Positions 34,435 to 42,589 of a stretch of DNA of 46,210 nucleotides are shown here, piece after piece. Each line of letters starts with the position of its first letter. The first letter of the stretch is position 1. The translations under genes were made by a program, and so were the position numbers. The notes beneath the pieces were generated by a model. It ran no database searches and was not told the origin of the DNA. It saw only the letters and a list, made by a program, of their open reading frames with translations. Origin of the DNA: Pseudarthrobacter sp. NamE2 (lineage in GTDB: Bacteria; Actinomycetota; Actinomycetes; Actinomycetales; Micrococcaceae). The stretch spans positions 1 through 46,210 of the forward strand of contig NZ_VAHN01000021.1 of NCBI RefSeq assembly GCF_005796205.1. The letters run 5' to 3'.

Positions 34435-35745
34435 GTGCCAGCCAACCCCGTTTCCGTCCCCGCAACCGCTTCCCCCGCAGGTCCGCTGCCGGCCCAGTCA
34501 CAGTTCTCCTTCGCCGTGGGCACCCGGCTGGCGGAATCGTGCCCGCCATCCGCCATCCAGGTTGAGGAGAACGGCGGGGAGTTCCTGGGCCGCACCGGCA
34601 CCATCACCACACCGCACGGTGAAATCCGGACACCGGCGTTCATCGCCGTCGGGACCAAAGCCACCGTCAAGGCAGTGCTGCCCGAATCCATGGCGGACCT
34701 TGGCGCGCAGGCACTGTTGGCCAACGCGTACCACCTCTACCTGCAGCCTGGCGCGGACGTCCTGGACGAGGCCGGCGGGCTGGGCGCCTTCATGAACTGG
34801 CCCGGGCCCACGTTTACAGACTCCGGCGGGTTCCAGGTGATGAGCCTGGGCTCGGGTTTCAAGAAGGTCATTGACATGAAGTCGGTGGATGTGTCCGGCC
34901 CGGATGACGCCGTTGCCCCGGGCAAAGAGCGGCTGGCTCACATCGACGACGACGGCGTCTGGTTCAAGAGCCACCTGAACGGTGACCGCCACCGCTTCTC
35001 GCCCGAGATCTCCATGCAGGTCCAGCACCAGATCGGCGCGGACATTATGTTTGCGTTCGACGAGCTGACCACGCTGCAGAACTCGCGCCGCTACCAGGAG
35101 GAGTCCCTGGAGCGCACCCGGCTATGGGCACTGCGCTGCATCGAGGAGCACTTCCGCCTGACCGGGTCCCGTGTGGGCAAGCCGTACCAGGCGCTGTTCG
35201 GCGTGATCCAGGGCGCCCAGTATGAGGACCTGCGCCGGAAGGCCTGCCGCGACCTTGGTGCCATGCCGTTTGACGGGTTCGGGATCGGCGGAGCGCTGGA
35301 GAAAGAGAACCTGGGCACCATTGTCCGGTGGTGCAACGAGGAGCTACCGGAGGACAAGCCGCGCCACCTGCTGGGCATCTCGGAGCCGGACGACATCTTC
35401 ACCGCGATCGAGAACGGCGCCGACACGTTCGACTGCGTCTCCCCCACCCGGGTGGCCCGGAACTCCGCGTTCTACACTCCGTACGGCCGGTTCAACCTGT
35501 CCGGGGCGAAATACAAGCGCGACTTCGGGCCGCTGCAGGACGGCTGCGACTGCTACACCTGCGCCAACTACTCCCGCGCGTACATCCACCACCTGTTCAA
35601 GGCCAAGGAGATGCTCTCCGCCACGCTGATCTCCATCCACAATGAGCGGTTCGTGGTGAAGATGGTGGACGACGCCCGGCTGGCCATCGAGTCCGGCACG
35701 TTCTTCGACTTCAAGGCCGAGACCCTGGGCCGGTACTACTCCTGA
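34435..35745 (+). CDS. tgt: tRNA-guanine transglycosylase
   Basis: A 436-aa queuine/preQ1 tRNA-ribosyltransferase, exchanging G34 in GUN-anticodon tRNAs. Signatures: FTDSGGFQVMSLGSG (substrate-binding Asp), MFAFDEL, ALFGVIQGAQYEDLRR, FGIGGALEKEN, the nucleophile region DTFDCVSPTRVARNSAFYTP, and the zinc site CDCYTCANYSRAYIHHLF (three Cys and His). The first ~40 residues are an extra Pro/Ala-rich extension. Start GTG 34435; no ribosome site, and TACGGT overlaps it, so translation may be leaderless or begin downstream. No queuosine biosynthesis genes are in the window; the transporter at 36953 suggests precursor salvage. Confidence 0.94.
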   Translation: MPANPVSVPATASPAGPLPAQSQFSFAVGTRLAESCPPSAIQVEENGGEFLGRTGTITTPHGEIRTPAFIAVGTKATVKAVLPESMADLGAQALLANAYHLYLQPGADVLDEAGGLGAFMNWPGPTFTDSGGFQVMSLGSGFKKVIDMKSVDVSGPDDAVAPGKERLAHIDDDGVWFKSHLNGDRHRFSPEISMQVQHQIGADIMFAFDELTTLQNSRRYQEESLERTRLWALRCIEEHFRLTGSRVGKPYQALFGVIQGAQYEDLRRKACRDLGAMPFDGFGIGGALEKENLGTIVRWCNEELPEDKPRHLLGISEPDDIFTAIENGADTFDCVSPTRVARNSAFYTPYGRFNLSGAKYKRDFGPLQDGCDCYTCANYSRAYIHHLFKAKEMLSATLISIHNERFVVKMVDDARLAIESGTFFDFKAETLGRYYS

Positions 35746-35762
35746 CGCACCTGGGCGGCCTC

Positions 35763-35840
35763 CCGCCGTCGAAATCGCCGGAACGCTGCGGGGACGCTGA
35801 ACCGGAACAGCGTCCCCGCAGCGTTCCGGCGTCCTCGGCG
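35763..35840. repeat. Hairpin repeat, copy 1 (downstream of tgt)
   Basis: Perfect 24-bp arms at 35776-35799 and 35808-35831 around loop AACCGGAA; an outer 9-bp pair CGCCGTCGA (35764-35772) / TCGACGGCG (35852-35860) could extend it. A second copy lies at 36864-36941 in the same orientation, so the AbiEi-like gene sits between two direct copies. It starts 18 nt after the tgt stop and may also end that transcript. Confidence 0.9.
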
Positions 35841-35900
35841 TTTTCCACATATCGACGGCGTCCCCTGCATCCCGCGCAAAGTCCACCGGAAGCTGGGTGG

Positions 35901-36956
35901 ATGACCCGGCTCCCCGCATCCTTGCGGCCACTTCCTGTTACAGGAGATCTCTGGCGGACGGACCAACTGCATGCCAAGGGACTCCATTCCCGCGCTATCC
36001 GGCAGCTGGTCACCGGCGGCGAGCTCATCCGGCTGCGGCACGGCTGCTACATCCGCGCTGCCGTGTGGGAGAAACAGTCCCCCACTATGCGAAGCGTGCA
36101 GCTGATTCATGCACACGCCTACGGGACGTTGACGACGTCGGCCGGGGGCTTTACCTACAGCCACACCTCGGCGGCGCGGCTCCACGGCCTCTTCCTGTGG
36201 AACGTGGACGACCTGATCCATCTGTTGTTCCGGGTGTCACCGTCCCGTCAACGCCTTGGCAAGGATGTCCGCGGCCATACCCGGCCTTATACGGCCACGG
36301 AAGTCACCACCCGCAGCACGCTCCGGGTGACCACCCTTGAACGCACAGTGGTGGACTGCGCGATGATGCTCGACTACCGCCAGGCGCTGATTCTTGTGGA
36401 CAGCGCGCTCCGGCTTGGGGCGGATGCCGCCATTATGCACGCTGCTGCAGCCGGGCTGTCCGGGTACCGGGGAGTACGAAACCTCCGGGCGGTACTCGCC
36501 AGCGCGGATGCCCGGGCTGAATCGGCGGGTGAAACGCTGACGCGGGACCTCATTGCCCGGCTGAAACTTCCGAGGGCGGAAGCCCAGGTGGAGATGCGGA
36601 GCCGCGTGGGCTGGCACCGGCTGGATTTCGCCTGGAAAGAGAAGAAGGTGGCCCTCGAATTCGACGGGAAGGTTAAGTACTTCGACTACAAGCCCACCAA
36701 CGAGGTCCTCTTCCAGGAGCGGCGGCGCGAGAAGGCGCTCACCGAGGATGGCTGGCTCTTTGTCCGGGTGGAATGGAAGGACCTGTTCCGCGAGCAGGAA
36801 TTCAAGAACCGGATCCTGACGGCCCTCCGACGTCAGCCGGCCTTTGGCGCCGAAGCCCGGGTGCCGCCGTCGCATTCGCTGGAACGGTGCGGGGACGCTG
36901 AACCGGAACAGCGTCCCCGCACCGTTCCGGCGTCCTCGGCGATCCGACGCTTTTAG
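35901..36956 (+). CDS. AbiEi-like / DUF559 endonuclease-fold protein
   Basis: A 351-aa protein. The N-terminus is an AbiEi-antitoxin-type winged helix (DLWRTDQLHAKGLHSRAIRQ, LVTGGELIRLRHGCYIR). The middle holds STLRVTTLERTVVDCAMMLD. The C-terminal third (about 205-320) is a Vsr/DUF559-type PD-(D/E)xK nuclease fold: E211, D242 in HRLDFAW, then E253-F-D255-G-K257 in ALEFDGKVKYFD, and RREKALTEDGWLFVRVEWKD. No AbiEii toxin gene is adjacent, so it is a solitary protein, common in Arthrobacter. It lies between two copies of a hairpin repeat; the second copy encodes its C-terminal tail (ERCGDAEPEQRPRTVPASSA). A defence role is inferred only. Confidence 0.8.
   Translation: MTRLPASLRPLPVTGDLWRTDQLHAKGLHSRAIRQLVTGGELIRLRHGCYIRAAVWEKQSPTMRSVQLIHAHAYGTLTTSAGGFTYSHTSAARLHGLFLWNVDDLIHLLFRVSPSRQRLGKDVRGHTRPYTATEVTTRSTLRVTTLERTVVDCAMMLDYRQALILVDSALRLGADAAIMHAAAAGLSGYRGVRNLRAVLASADARAESAGETLTRDLIARLKLPRAEAQVEMRSRVGWHRLDFAWKEKKVALEFDGKVKYFDYKPTNEVLFQERRREKALTEDGWLFVRVEWKDLFREQEFKNRILTALRRQPAFGAEARVPPSHSLERCGDAEPEQRPRTVPASSAIRRF
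36864..36941. repeat. Hairpin repeat, copy 2 (end of the AbiEi-like gene)
   Basis: Arms 36877-36900 and 36909-36932 with loop AACCGGAA, one wobble. Compared with copy 1, the left arm has GGT for GCT and the right arm ACC for AGC, a compensatory change that keeps pairing. It lies within the 3' end of the coding sequence and is translated. Confidence 0.9.
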
Positions 36957-37678
36957 GCGGCAGCGGCCCCGTAACTCGGTTCCCGCTTCTTGATCCAGCG
37001 GATCACCAGCGCCGTCACCGGCACCAGGATGAACTCCACGAGGGTCTTGTAGACAAAACCCGCCACCACGTAGTTCACAAACGTGCCAAAATCCGTGATC
37101 CCGATTACGGAGGCGGCGATGCTGCAAAAAATCAGGGTGTCGACGAATTCACCGGCGACTGATGACCCCATGATGCGGGCCCACAGGGATTTCTCCCCGG
37201 AACGCGCCTTCATCTTTACCAGGATCCAGGAGTTGATGGTCTGGCCGGCAAGGAATGCCAGCAGCGAAGCCAGCACGATCTGCGGCACGGGGCCGAGGGC
37301 ACCTTCAAGCGCGGCCTGCTTGGAGGCCCCGAACTCGTCATCGAACCCGGGCAGGGCGATGATTATCCAGTAGCAGAGGGACGCGAAGACGGACAGTGCG
37401 AAGGTGGTGAAGATTGCCTTTCGCGCCACCTTGAAGCCGTACACTTCGCTGATGACATCGCCCAGGATGTATGCCAGCGGGAAGAGGAAGAATCCGCCGT
37501 CGGTGACGATTGGTCCCAGCACCACGCCCTTGGAAGCACCGATGTTGGACAGGATCAGCACTGCCGCCATGAACGCCAGCATGATGCCGAAATACGGGGA
37601 CCCGACGGACGCGAAGCGGGCAGCGGCACCCGGGGATGTGGTTTTGGGCAGGGCGTCACGGCCTGATGCAGATGACAT
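36953..37678 (-). CDS. Queuosine precursor transporter (YhhQ/VUT family)
   Basis: A 241-aa membrane protein with about six helices, of the vitamin uptake transporter family that includes YhhQ, which imports preQ0/preQ1. Seen: FGIMLAFMAAVLILSNIGAS, DGGFFLFPLAYILGDVISEV (family signature with YGF following), LAFLAGQTINSWILVKMKAR, MGSSVAGEFVDTLIFCSIAA, and FVYKTLVEFILVPVTALVIR. Its presence near tgt supports salvage of a queuosine precursor from outside. The start at ATG 37678 is preferred; ATG 37720 is possible. The stop overlaps the stop of the convergent AbiEi-like gene. No preQ1 riboswitch is evident upstream. Confidence 0.88.
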   Translation of the reverse strand: MSSASGRDALPKTTSPGAAARFASVGSPYFGIMLAFMAAVLILSNIGASKGVVLGPIVTDGGFFLFPLAYILGDVISEVYGFKVARKAIFTTFALSVFASLCYWIIIALPGFDDEFGASKQAALEGALGPVPQIVLASLLAFLAGQTINSWILVKMKARSGEKSLWARIMGSSVAGEFVDTLIFCSIAASVIGITDFGTFVNYVVAGFVYKTLVEFILVPVTALVIRWIKKREPSYGAAAA

Positions 37679-37882
37679 GAAGGAATTCCGTTTCAAAGTG
37701 GTTCGCTCGGTGCCCGTCACTACAGAGGGCGGCCGGCTGTATTAGCACTGGTGGGGCTATTCTCCCACCCGCCCGTCCCGCCAGCCACATGGAAGGGCCT
37801 TGTGGCCCTGAACACCCCGACTCAGCTGCCGCTGTACAGCAACACAAGGAAAACGTCCGACGCCGGATGGCAGGATGGGAGC

Positions 37883-38740
37883 ATGACTTCCGTTTCCGTT
37901 GACCCAACGCCCTCCGCCGCCGGTCCCGCCGTCGTGCTCACCATTGCCGGCTCCGAAGCAACCGGCGGCGCCGGCGCGCAGGCCGACCTGAAGACCTTCC
38001 AGGAACTCGGCGTCTTCGGCATTGCCAACCTGACGTGCATCGTCTCCTTCAACCCGAACGACAGCTGGAACCACCGCTTCGTGCCGGTGGACCAGCAGGT
38101 GATCGCGGACCAGCTGGAGGCGACGACGGCGGCCTACGGCCCGGCGTCGGGAGCGCCTTCCGTGCTGGACACCGTGAAGATCGGGATGCTGGGCAGCCCC
38201 GCCACCATTGCGACGGTGGCCGGCGCCCTGAAGGCCAACAGCTTTGGCAACGTGGTCCTGGATCCCGTGCTGATTTGCAAGGGACAGGAGCCGGGACACG
38301 CACTGGACACGGACCAGGCCCTCAAGGCGCAGATCCTGCCCCTGGCCACCTTCGTGACGCCGAACCACTTCGAGGCAGAGTCGCTGTCCGGCGTGGAGAT
38401 CACGGACGTCGAGTCGCTCAAGGCCGCTGCAGTCCGCATCCACGAGCTCAGCGGCGCAGCAGTCCTGGCAAAGGGCGGGGTGCGGCTGGAAGGCCCGGAC
38501 GCCGTCGACGTCTTCTACGATGGTGAGACACTCGAAGTCCTGGCTGCGCCCAAGGTCGGCGAAGTGGCGGTCTCCGGTGCGGGCTGCTCGCTCGCAGCTG
38601 CCGTTACCGCGGAACTGGCAAAGGGCTCCTCGCCCCTGGAAGCCGCCCGGACCGCCAAGGAATTTGTCACCGCCGGCATCCGGAACCGCGTGGCGTCCGG
38701 GGCACCGTTCGAGGCCCTGTGGCAGGGCGGCGCCCGCTGA
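37883..38740 (+). CDS. Phosphomethylpyrimidine / pyridoxal kinase family (ThiD/PdxK-like)
   Basis: A 285-aa ribokinase-fold kinase phosphorylating HMP(-P) in thiamine synthesis or pyridoxal. Signatures: VVLTIAGSEATGGAGAQADLKTF (substrate-binding loop; usual form GSDSSGGAGIQADLKTF), VKIGMLGSPATI, FVTPNHFEAESLSG, VLAKGGVRL, and SGAGCSLAAAVTAELAKG, the anion hole with Cys; the usual GTGC reads GAGC here, as in several PdxK-type members. That pattern favours pyridoxal kinase slightly. GGGAG precedes the ATG at 37883; the frame is open from 37751. A CTCTCTCAC element lies 6 nt after the stop. Confidence 0.85.
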   Translation: MTSVSVDPTPSAAGPAVVLTIAGSEATGGAGAQADLKTFQELGVFGIANLTCIVSFNPNDSWNHRFVPVDQQVIADQLEATTAAYGPASGAPSVLDTVKIGMLGSPATIATVAGALKANSFGNVVLDPVLICKGQEPGHALDTDQALKAQILPLATFVTPNHFEAESLSGVEITDVESLKAAAVRIHELSGAAVLAKGGVRLEGPDAVDVFYDGETLEVLAAPKVGEVAVSGAGCSLAAAVTAELAKGSSPLEAARTAKEFVTAGIRNRVASGAPFEALWQGGAR

Positions 38741-38745
38741 CCCCA

Positions 38746-38766
38746 CACCCTCTCTCACTTCCTGCA
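38746..38766 (+). repeat. CTCTCTCAC element after the kinase gene
   Basis: ACCCTCTCTCACTTCCTGCA (38747-38766) begins 6 nt after the TGA at 38738-38740. It matches the 5' part of the elements after ppc (minus strand) and after the TAXI gene. Confidence 0.65.
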
Positions 38767-38771
38767 CCAAA

Positions 38772-38808
38772 ACCGGCGCCCGCTCCCCAGTAGGGAACGG
38801 GCGCCGGT
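38772..38808 (-). terminator. Intrinsic terminator of the MHS transporter gene
   Basis: Arms ACCGGCGCCCG (38772-38782) and CGGGCGCCGGT (38798-38808), extended by TCCC/GGGA. On the minus strand the stem is followed by TTTTGG, so it terminates the gene ending at 38823. Confidence 0.8.
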
Positions 38809-38822
38809 GCGCGTTGGCGTAC

Positions 38823-40244
38823 TTAGCGGCTGGCAGCGGCCAGGCGGTCGCCGTCGTCATCCGGCTGCACCGCCTTCCCAGCGTCCCAGGCGTGGCCCTG
38901 TTCCTGGTCCAGGTGCGTGGCCTTCTTGTTCTTGAGGGCGAAGATGTAGACAAGCAGGGACAGGGCGATGGCGACGGTGACATAGGTGAAGAAGAGGTCC
39001 ACCTGGCCGGCCTTTTGCAGCGCGGCGCCGATCAGCGGAACCGTCCCGCCAAACAGCGAGTTGGCGATGGCGTAGCCCAGCCCCACGCCCAGGGCGCGGA
39101 TGGACGCCGGGAAGAGTTCTGCCTTCACCAGCGCGTTGATTGAGGTATAGCCGCCCACGATGAGGAGCCCGCCGAGCATCAGCAGGAACGCGGTGAACGG
39201 GTCCTTCGTGCCGGACAGGGTGGACAGCAGCGGCCAGGTGAAGAGCACGCCGGTGATGCCGAACCAGAGCAGCAGCGGCTTGCGGCCCACCTTGTCCGAG
39301 ATCATGCCGTAGACGGGCTGCAGCAGCATAAAGATGAACAGCGCCCAGAAGTTGATTACCGACGTATCTGTCTTGGCGATGCCGGACGTATCGTTCATGA
39401 ACTTCAGGATGAAGTTGGTGTATGTGTAAAACGCCACCGTTCCGCCCAGCGTCACACCGATGCAGACCAGCAGCGGCTTCCAGTGCCTGGTGAAGAGCAG
39501 CCTCAGGGTGCCGGGCTGGGCCTCCCCCGCAACCGGAACGTGCGCGGCGCGGATCTGGTCCGCGGAGACCGTTTCCTCCATGGAACGGCGGAGCCAGAGC
39601 ACCACCAGCGCCGCTGCACCACCGAGGGCGAACGGGATGCGCCAGCCCCACTCGGTGAGGGCGTCATTGCCAAGGACGTTCTGCAGGATCACCAGGACCA
39701 GCAGGGCCAGCATCTGGCCTCCCACCAGCGTGACGTACTGGAAGCTAGAGAAGAAACCGCGGCGCCGGGATGTTGCGGCCTCGGACATGTAGGTGGCGCT
39801 GGTGCCGTATTCGCCGCCCACGGAGAAGCCCTGCAGCAGGCGCACCAGCACCAGCAGGACCATGGCCCAGATTCCGATGACGTCCTGGGTGGGCAGCACG
39901 GCGATTGCAAAGGACCCGGCGGACATCAGCGTCACGCTGAGGGTCAGCGCTGCTTTGCGGCCATTCCGGTCGGCGTAGCGGCCGAAGAACCAGGCACCGA
40001 TGGGGCGCATGAGGAACGACGTCGAGAAGACGGCCATTGCCTCCAGCCCGGCCTGCAGGTCGTCCTTGGAGTTGAAGAAGTGCGCCTGGAAGTAGGCGGC
40101 GAAGACGGTGTAGACGTAGAGGTCGTACCACTCCACGAGGTTGCCGGCGGAACCTTTGAGGATGTTGCCCACCGCCCGGCGGGTCTGGGCCGCTTCCGAC
40201 GGGGCTGCCTCCGTCAGCGGCGCTGCTTGTTCGGTGCTCATCAT
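38823..40244 (-). CDS. MFS transporter, metabolite:H+ symporter (MHS) type
   Basis: A 473-aa 12-helix major facilitator of the KgtP/ProP/ShiA subgroup. Seen: GNLVEWYDLYVYTVFAAYFQ in helix 1 (MHS hallmark GNxxEWYD), MRPIGAWFFGRYADRNGRKA (loop 2-3 motif), LLQGFSVGGEYGTSATYMSE (helix 4 signature), and MISDKVGRKPLLLWFGITGV (loop 8-9). Substrates are likely small carboxylates such as 2-oxoglutarate, or shikimate or betaine-like compounds. AAGGAAGG precedes the ATG pair at 40244/40241. Divergent from a two-component/TAXI operon, which probably regulates it. Confidence 0.9.
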   Translation of the reverse strand: MMSTEQAAPLTEAAPSEAAQTRRAVGNILKGSAGNLVEWYDLYVYTVFAAYFQAHFFNSKDDLQAGLEAMAVFSTSFLMRPIGAWFFGRYADRNGRKAALTLSVTLMSAGSFAIAVLPTQDVIGIWAMVLLVLVRLLQGFSVGGEYGTSATYMSEAATSRRRGFFSSFQYVTLVGGQMLALLVLVILQNVLGNDALTEWGWRIPFALGGAAALVVLWLRRSMEETVSADQIRAAHVPVAGEAQPGTLRLLFTRHWKPLLVCIGVTLGGTVAFYTYTNFILKFMNDTSGIAKTDTSVINFWALFIFMLLQPVYGMISDKVGRKPLLLWFGITGVLFTWPLLSTLSGTKDPFTAFLLMLGGLLIVGGYTSINALVKAELFPASIRALGVGLGYAIANSLFGGTVPLIGAALQKAGQVDLFFTYVTVAIALSLLVYIFALKNKKATHLDQEQGHAWDAGKAVQPDDDGDRLAAASR

Positions 40245-40335
40245 GAACCTTCCTTGGTGTGACAGTCTCCCGAAAGCGCGGAGGACCCCCACCAAACTAT
40301 GGGTGATGCAGGGCACAACCAACGCGGGAGCAGGT

Positions 40336-40404
40336 TTCCTAACACTTCCTTAGGTTTCGGCCCCGGTCAGCCTTCCCCGCGGCGGGAATTTGCTTGTCCC
40401 GCCG
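40336..40404. promoter_or_regulatory. Direct repeats and dyad between transporter and response regulator
   Basis: TTCCTAA (40336-40342) and TTCCTTA (40346-40352) are direct repeats with a 10-bp period, the layout bound by OmpR/PhoB-type regulators such as the one encoded here. A dyad CGGCGGGA (40380-40387) / TCCCGCCG (40397-40404) lies closer to the regulator gene. Both are candidate control sites for the divergent pair. Confidence 0.5.
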
Positions 40405-40475
40405 GAAAATGCCGCAAGGCGGTAGTCTCCAAAGGCGAGGGATGCGGCTCAACCCCGGCTTTTAAGGACAAGGAC

Positions 40476-41150
40476 ATGGCAATGGACGTGCTGATCGTCG
40501 AGGACGACGACGCCATGGCCGGCGCGCTGGCAGCGGGAGTGGCCACGGCGGGCCTGAAGGCAGCCAGGGTGTCACGGGGGTCGGACGCCCTGCTGGCGCA
40601 CCGCGATTACGAGGTAATCCTGCTGGACCTCGGGCTGCCGGACATGGACGGCCTGGATGTGCTGCGCAAGCTCCGCCAGGTCACGGACTGCCCCATCCTG
40701 ATCCTGACCGCCCGCGACGACGAACGCAGTGTGGTGTTGGGCCTGCGGTCCGGAGCGGACGACTACCTGGTCAAACCGGTCAAGCTTGTGGAACTGCTGG
40801 CCCGCATCGAGGCGGTCACGAGGCGCGTGCGCCGAGGCAGCGGAAGCACCCCGCACACCATCTCCCTGGGCGACCTGGAAATTGACTTGGGCCGCCGGAC
40901 GGCCGCCAGGAACGGCGAGGTACTCACCCTGACCGCCACCGAGTTCGAACTCCTGGCCCTCCTGGCCCGGAACGCCGGTTCCGTGATGACGCGGGAACAG
41001 ATCCTCGATGCGCTGTGGGGTGACGCCTTCCTTGCATCCTCCCGGTCTCTGGACGTGCACCTGACGGGACTGCGGGCCAAACTGCAAAAACCCGGGTTCA
41101 TCATCAATGTCCGTGGGGTGGGCTACCGGGTGGAGGCGGATCCGGCGTGA
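40476..41150 (+). CDS. OmpR-family response regulator (TctD-like)
   Basis: A 224-aa two-domain regulator. Receiver: VLIVEDDDAMAGALAAGVAT with the acidic pocket, phosphoacceptor Asp51 in VILLDLGLPDMDG, Thr in LILTARD, and Lys in DDYLVKPVKL. The DNA-binding winged helix of OmpR type follows: LTLTATEFELLALLARNAGS, VMTREQILDALWGDAFLASS, RSLDVHLTGLRAKLQKPGFI, ending VRGVGYRVE. Start ATG 40476 with AAGGACAAGGAC. Its last 4 nt overlap the GTG start of the sensor kinase. The arrangement RR-HK-TAXI next to a carboxylate-type transporter resembles TctDE systems. Confidence 0.93.
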   Translation: MAMDVLIVEDDDAMAGALAAGVATAGLKAARVSRGSDALLAHRDYEVILLDLGLPDMDGLDVLRKLRQVTDCPILILTARDDERSVVLGLRSGADDYLVKPVKLVELLARIEAVTRRVRRGSGSTPHTISLGDLEIDLGRRTAARNGEVLTLTATEFELLALLARNAGSVMTREQILDALWGDAFLASSRSLDVHLTGLRAKLQKPGFIINVRGVGYRVEADPA

Positions 41151-42589
41151 GGCTGCGCGTCCTGGGGGTCCTCAGCGTACTGTGCCTGCTGGTGGTCTTC
41201 CTCGTGTCCGGCACCATCCTGGGTTCTGCCTCGCGGGAACTGACCCAGGAGGTCCAGATCAACCGGGTAGCGTCGCTCAACCGGTTGGCGCAGGTGGCTT
41301 TCGATGCCGCCGGTGACGGGGACACCACGCGCCTCCAACGGGAGATGGACACGTACTCGTCCCTGTACGGTGAAGGGATCGTGGTTCGGTTGCAGCAGGC
41401 GACACTCAGTTCCGGCGGCCTCAGCGACGGAAGGACCGATGTCCGGGACGCGCTGTCGCGGACCGGCCTCAACGTCAGTGATACGGCGCTGGCACAGCTG
41501 GAACCGTTCGGGTCCGGTTCGGAACTCATCTTCCGCCCGTTCGGCAGCGCCAGCCAAGTGCTGGGCGGCGTGGTCCTGGAAGTCGACCTCGACACAGCCC
41601 GCCAGAAGCTCGGCGGACGCTGGCTCCTGGTGGCGGCTGCCGCCGTCGTACTTGCCGCTGTGCTCCTGCTGGCGGCGGCCCGCATCACGGGGTGGGTGCT
41701 CCGGCCCGTCCTTCGGCTGAATACCGCGGTGACCGAACTGGCCAGGACGGGGCGGGCAGGGCGCCTGCCCGAGGACGGGCCGCCGGAACTGCGCGAGTTG
41801 AGCCGTTCCTTCACTGCCATGGCCCGTACCGTGAGCGACAGCATCGAGTCGCAGCGCCAGCTGATTGCGGACACCTCCCACCAGTTGCGGAATCCCATCG
41901 GTGCGCTCAGGCTGCGCCTGGACGTGCTCCAGCTGGAACTGAGGACTGCCCGGGAGCACGACGCGGCGGACAACGTGATGGCCGAACTGGAGCGGGTGGA
42001 GGAGATCCTGGACGGGGTATTGAAGCTTGCTGCCGCGGAGCACCGTGCCAGCGAGGACAGCGTGCGCGCCTTCGGCAGCTTTGGCCACCGTTCCGCTGCG
42101 GGGCCGGTTGATCCGTATCCTGTGCTGCAGGGGGAAGTGGAACGGGCCATTCCTGCGGCAGAACGGGCCGGAGCACGGCTGGTCCTGGCTCCGCCCCCAC
42201 GGGGCCCAATGCTGGTCTCGTGCCAGCCCGCGGAGCTCTCCCAGATGATTGCCGAGCTCCTCAACAACGCCATAAAGTACGCCCCCGGGGCCACAGTGAG
42301 CGCCTCGGTTACGGTGGCCCGGAACGCAGTTGCCGTGGAAATTTCCGACGACGGGCCCGGGCTTTCCGAGCAGGAACGCACCTTGGCTGCCACACGGTTC
42401 TGGCGCTCGCCCCGTCATGCGACGGTCCGGGGAACAGGCCTGGGCATAACGATAGTTGACGAGCTGGCCGCGGCGAACGGCGGGCGCCTGGTTCTGGGCA
42501 CCGCCACCCCGCACGGCCTCTCCGCCCGGCTTGAATTTTCTGTTGCACCCGCTGACTCCGTTCCCGGAACGGGTGGTCTGCGTGCGTGA
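41147..42589 (+). CDS. Sensor histidine kinase (TctE-like)
   Basis: A 480-aa membrane sensor kinase. An N-terminal helix (VLGVLSVLCLLVVFLVSGTI, residues 5-25), an extracytoplasmic sensor of about 130 residues, a second helix (LLVAAAAVVLAAVLLLAAAR, 160-180), HAMP (about 181-235), H-box IADTSHQLRNPIGALRLRLD with His245, N-box AELLNNAIKYAPGA, G1 ISDDGPGLSEQE and G2 VRGTGLGITIVDELA. The GTG start overlaps the response regulator stop by 4 nt; the stop overlaps the TAXI gene by 8 nt. The sensor domain could contact the ligand-bound TAXI protein, inferred from the gene order. Confidence 0.92.
   Translation: MRLRVLGVLSVLCLLVVFLVSGTILGSASRELTQEVQINRVASLNRLAQVAFDAAGDGDTTRLQREMDTYSSLYGEGIVVRLQQATLSSGGLSDGRTDVRDALSRTGLNVSDTALAQLEPFGSGSELIFRPFGSASQVLGGVVLEVDLDTARQKLGGRWLLVAAAAVVLAAVLLLAAARITGWVLRPVLRLNTAVTELARTGRAGRLPEDGPPELRELSRSFTAMARTVSDSIESQRQLIADTSHQLRNPIGALRLRLDVLQLELRTAREHDAADNVMAELERVEEILDGVLKLAAAEHRASEDSVRAFGSFGHRSAAGPVDPYPVLQGEVERAIPAAERAGARLVLAPPPRGPMLVSCQPAELSQMIAELLNNAIKYAPGATVSASVTVARNAVAVEISDDGPGLSEQERTLAATRFWRSPRHATVRGTGLGITIVDELAAANGGRLVLGTATPHGLSARLEFSVAPADSVPGTGGLRA

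Noticed and set aside
35901..36956. A complete AbiE toxin-antitoxin pair
   Set aside because: Only the AbiEi-like protein is present; the downstream gene is a transporter on the other strand, not an AbiEii nucleotidyltransferase.
37679..37882. preQ1 riboswitch before the queuosine precursor transporter
   Set aside because: No preQ1-type pseudoknot with A-rich tail could be found in the upstream sequence.
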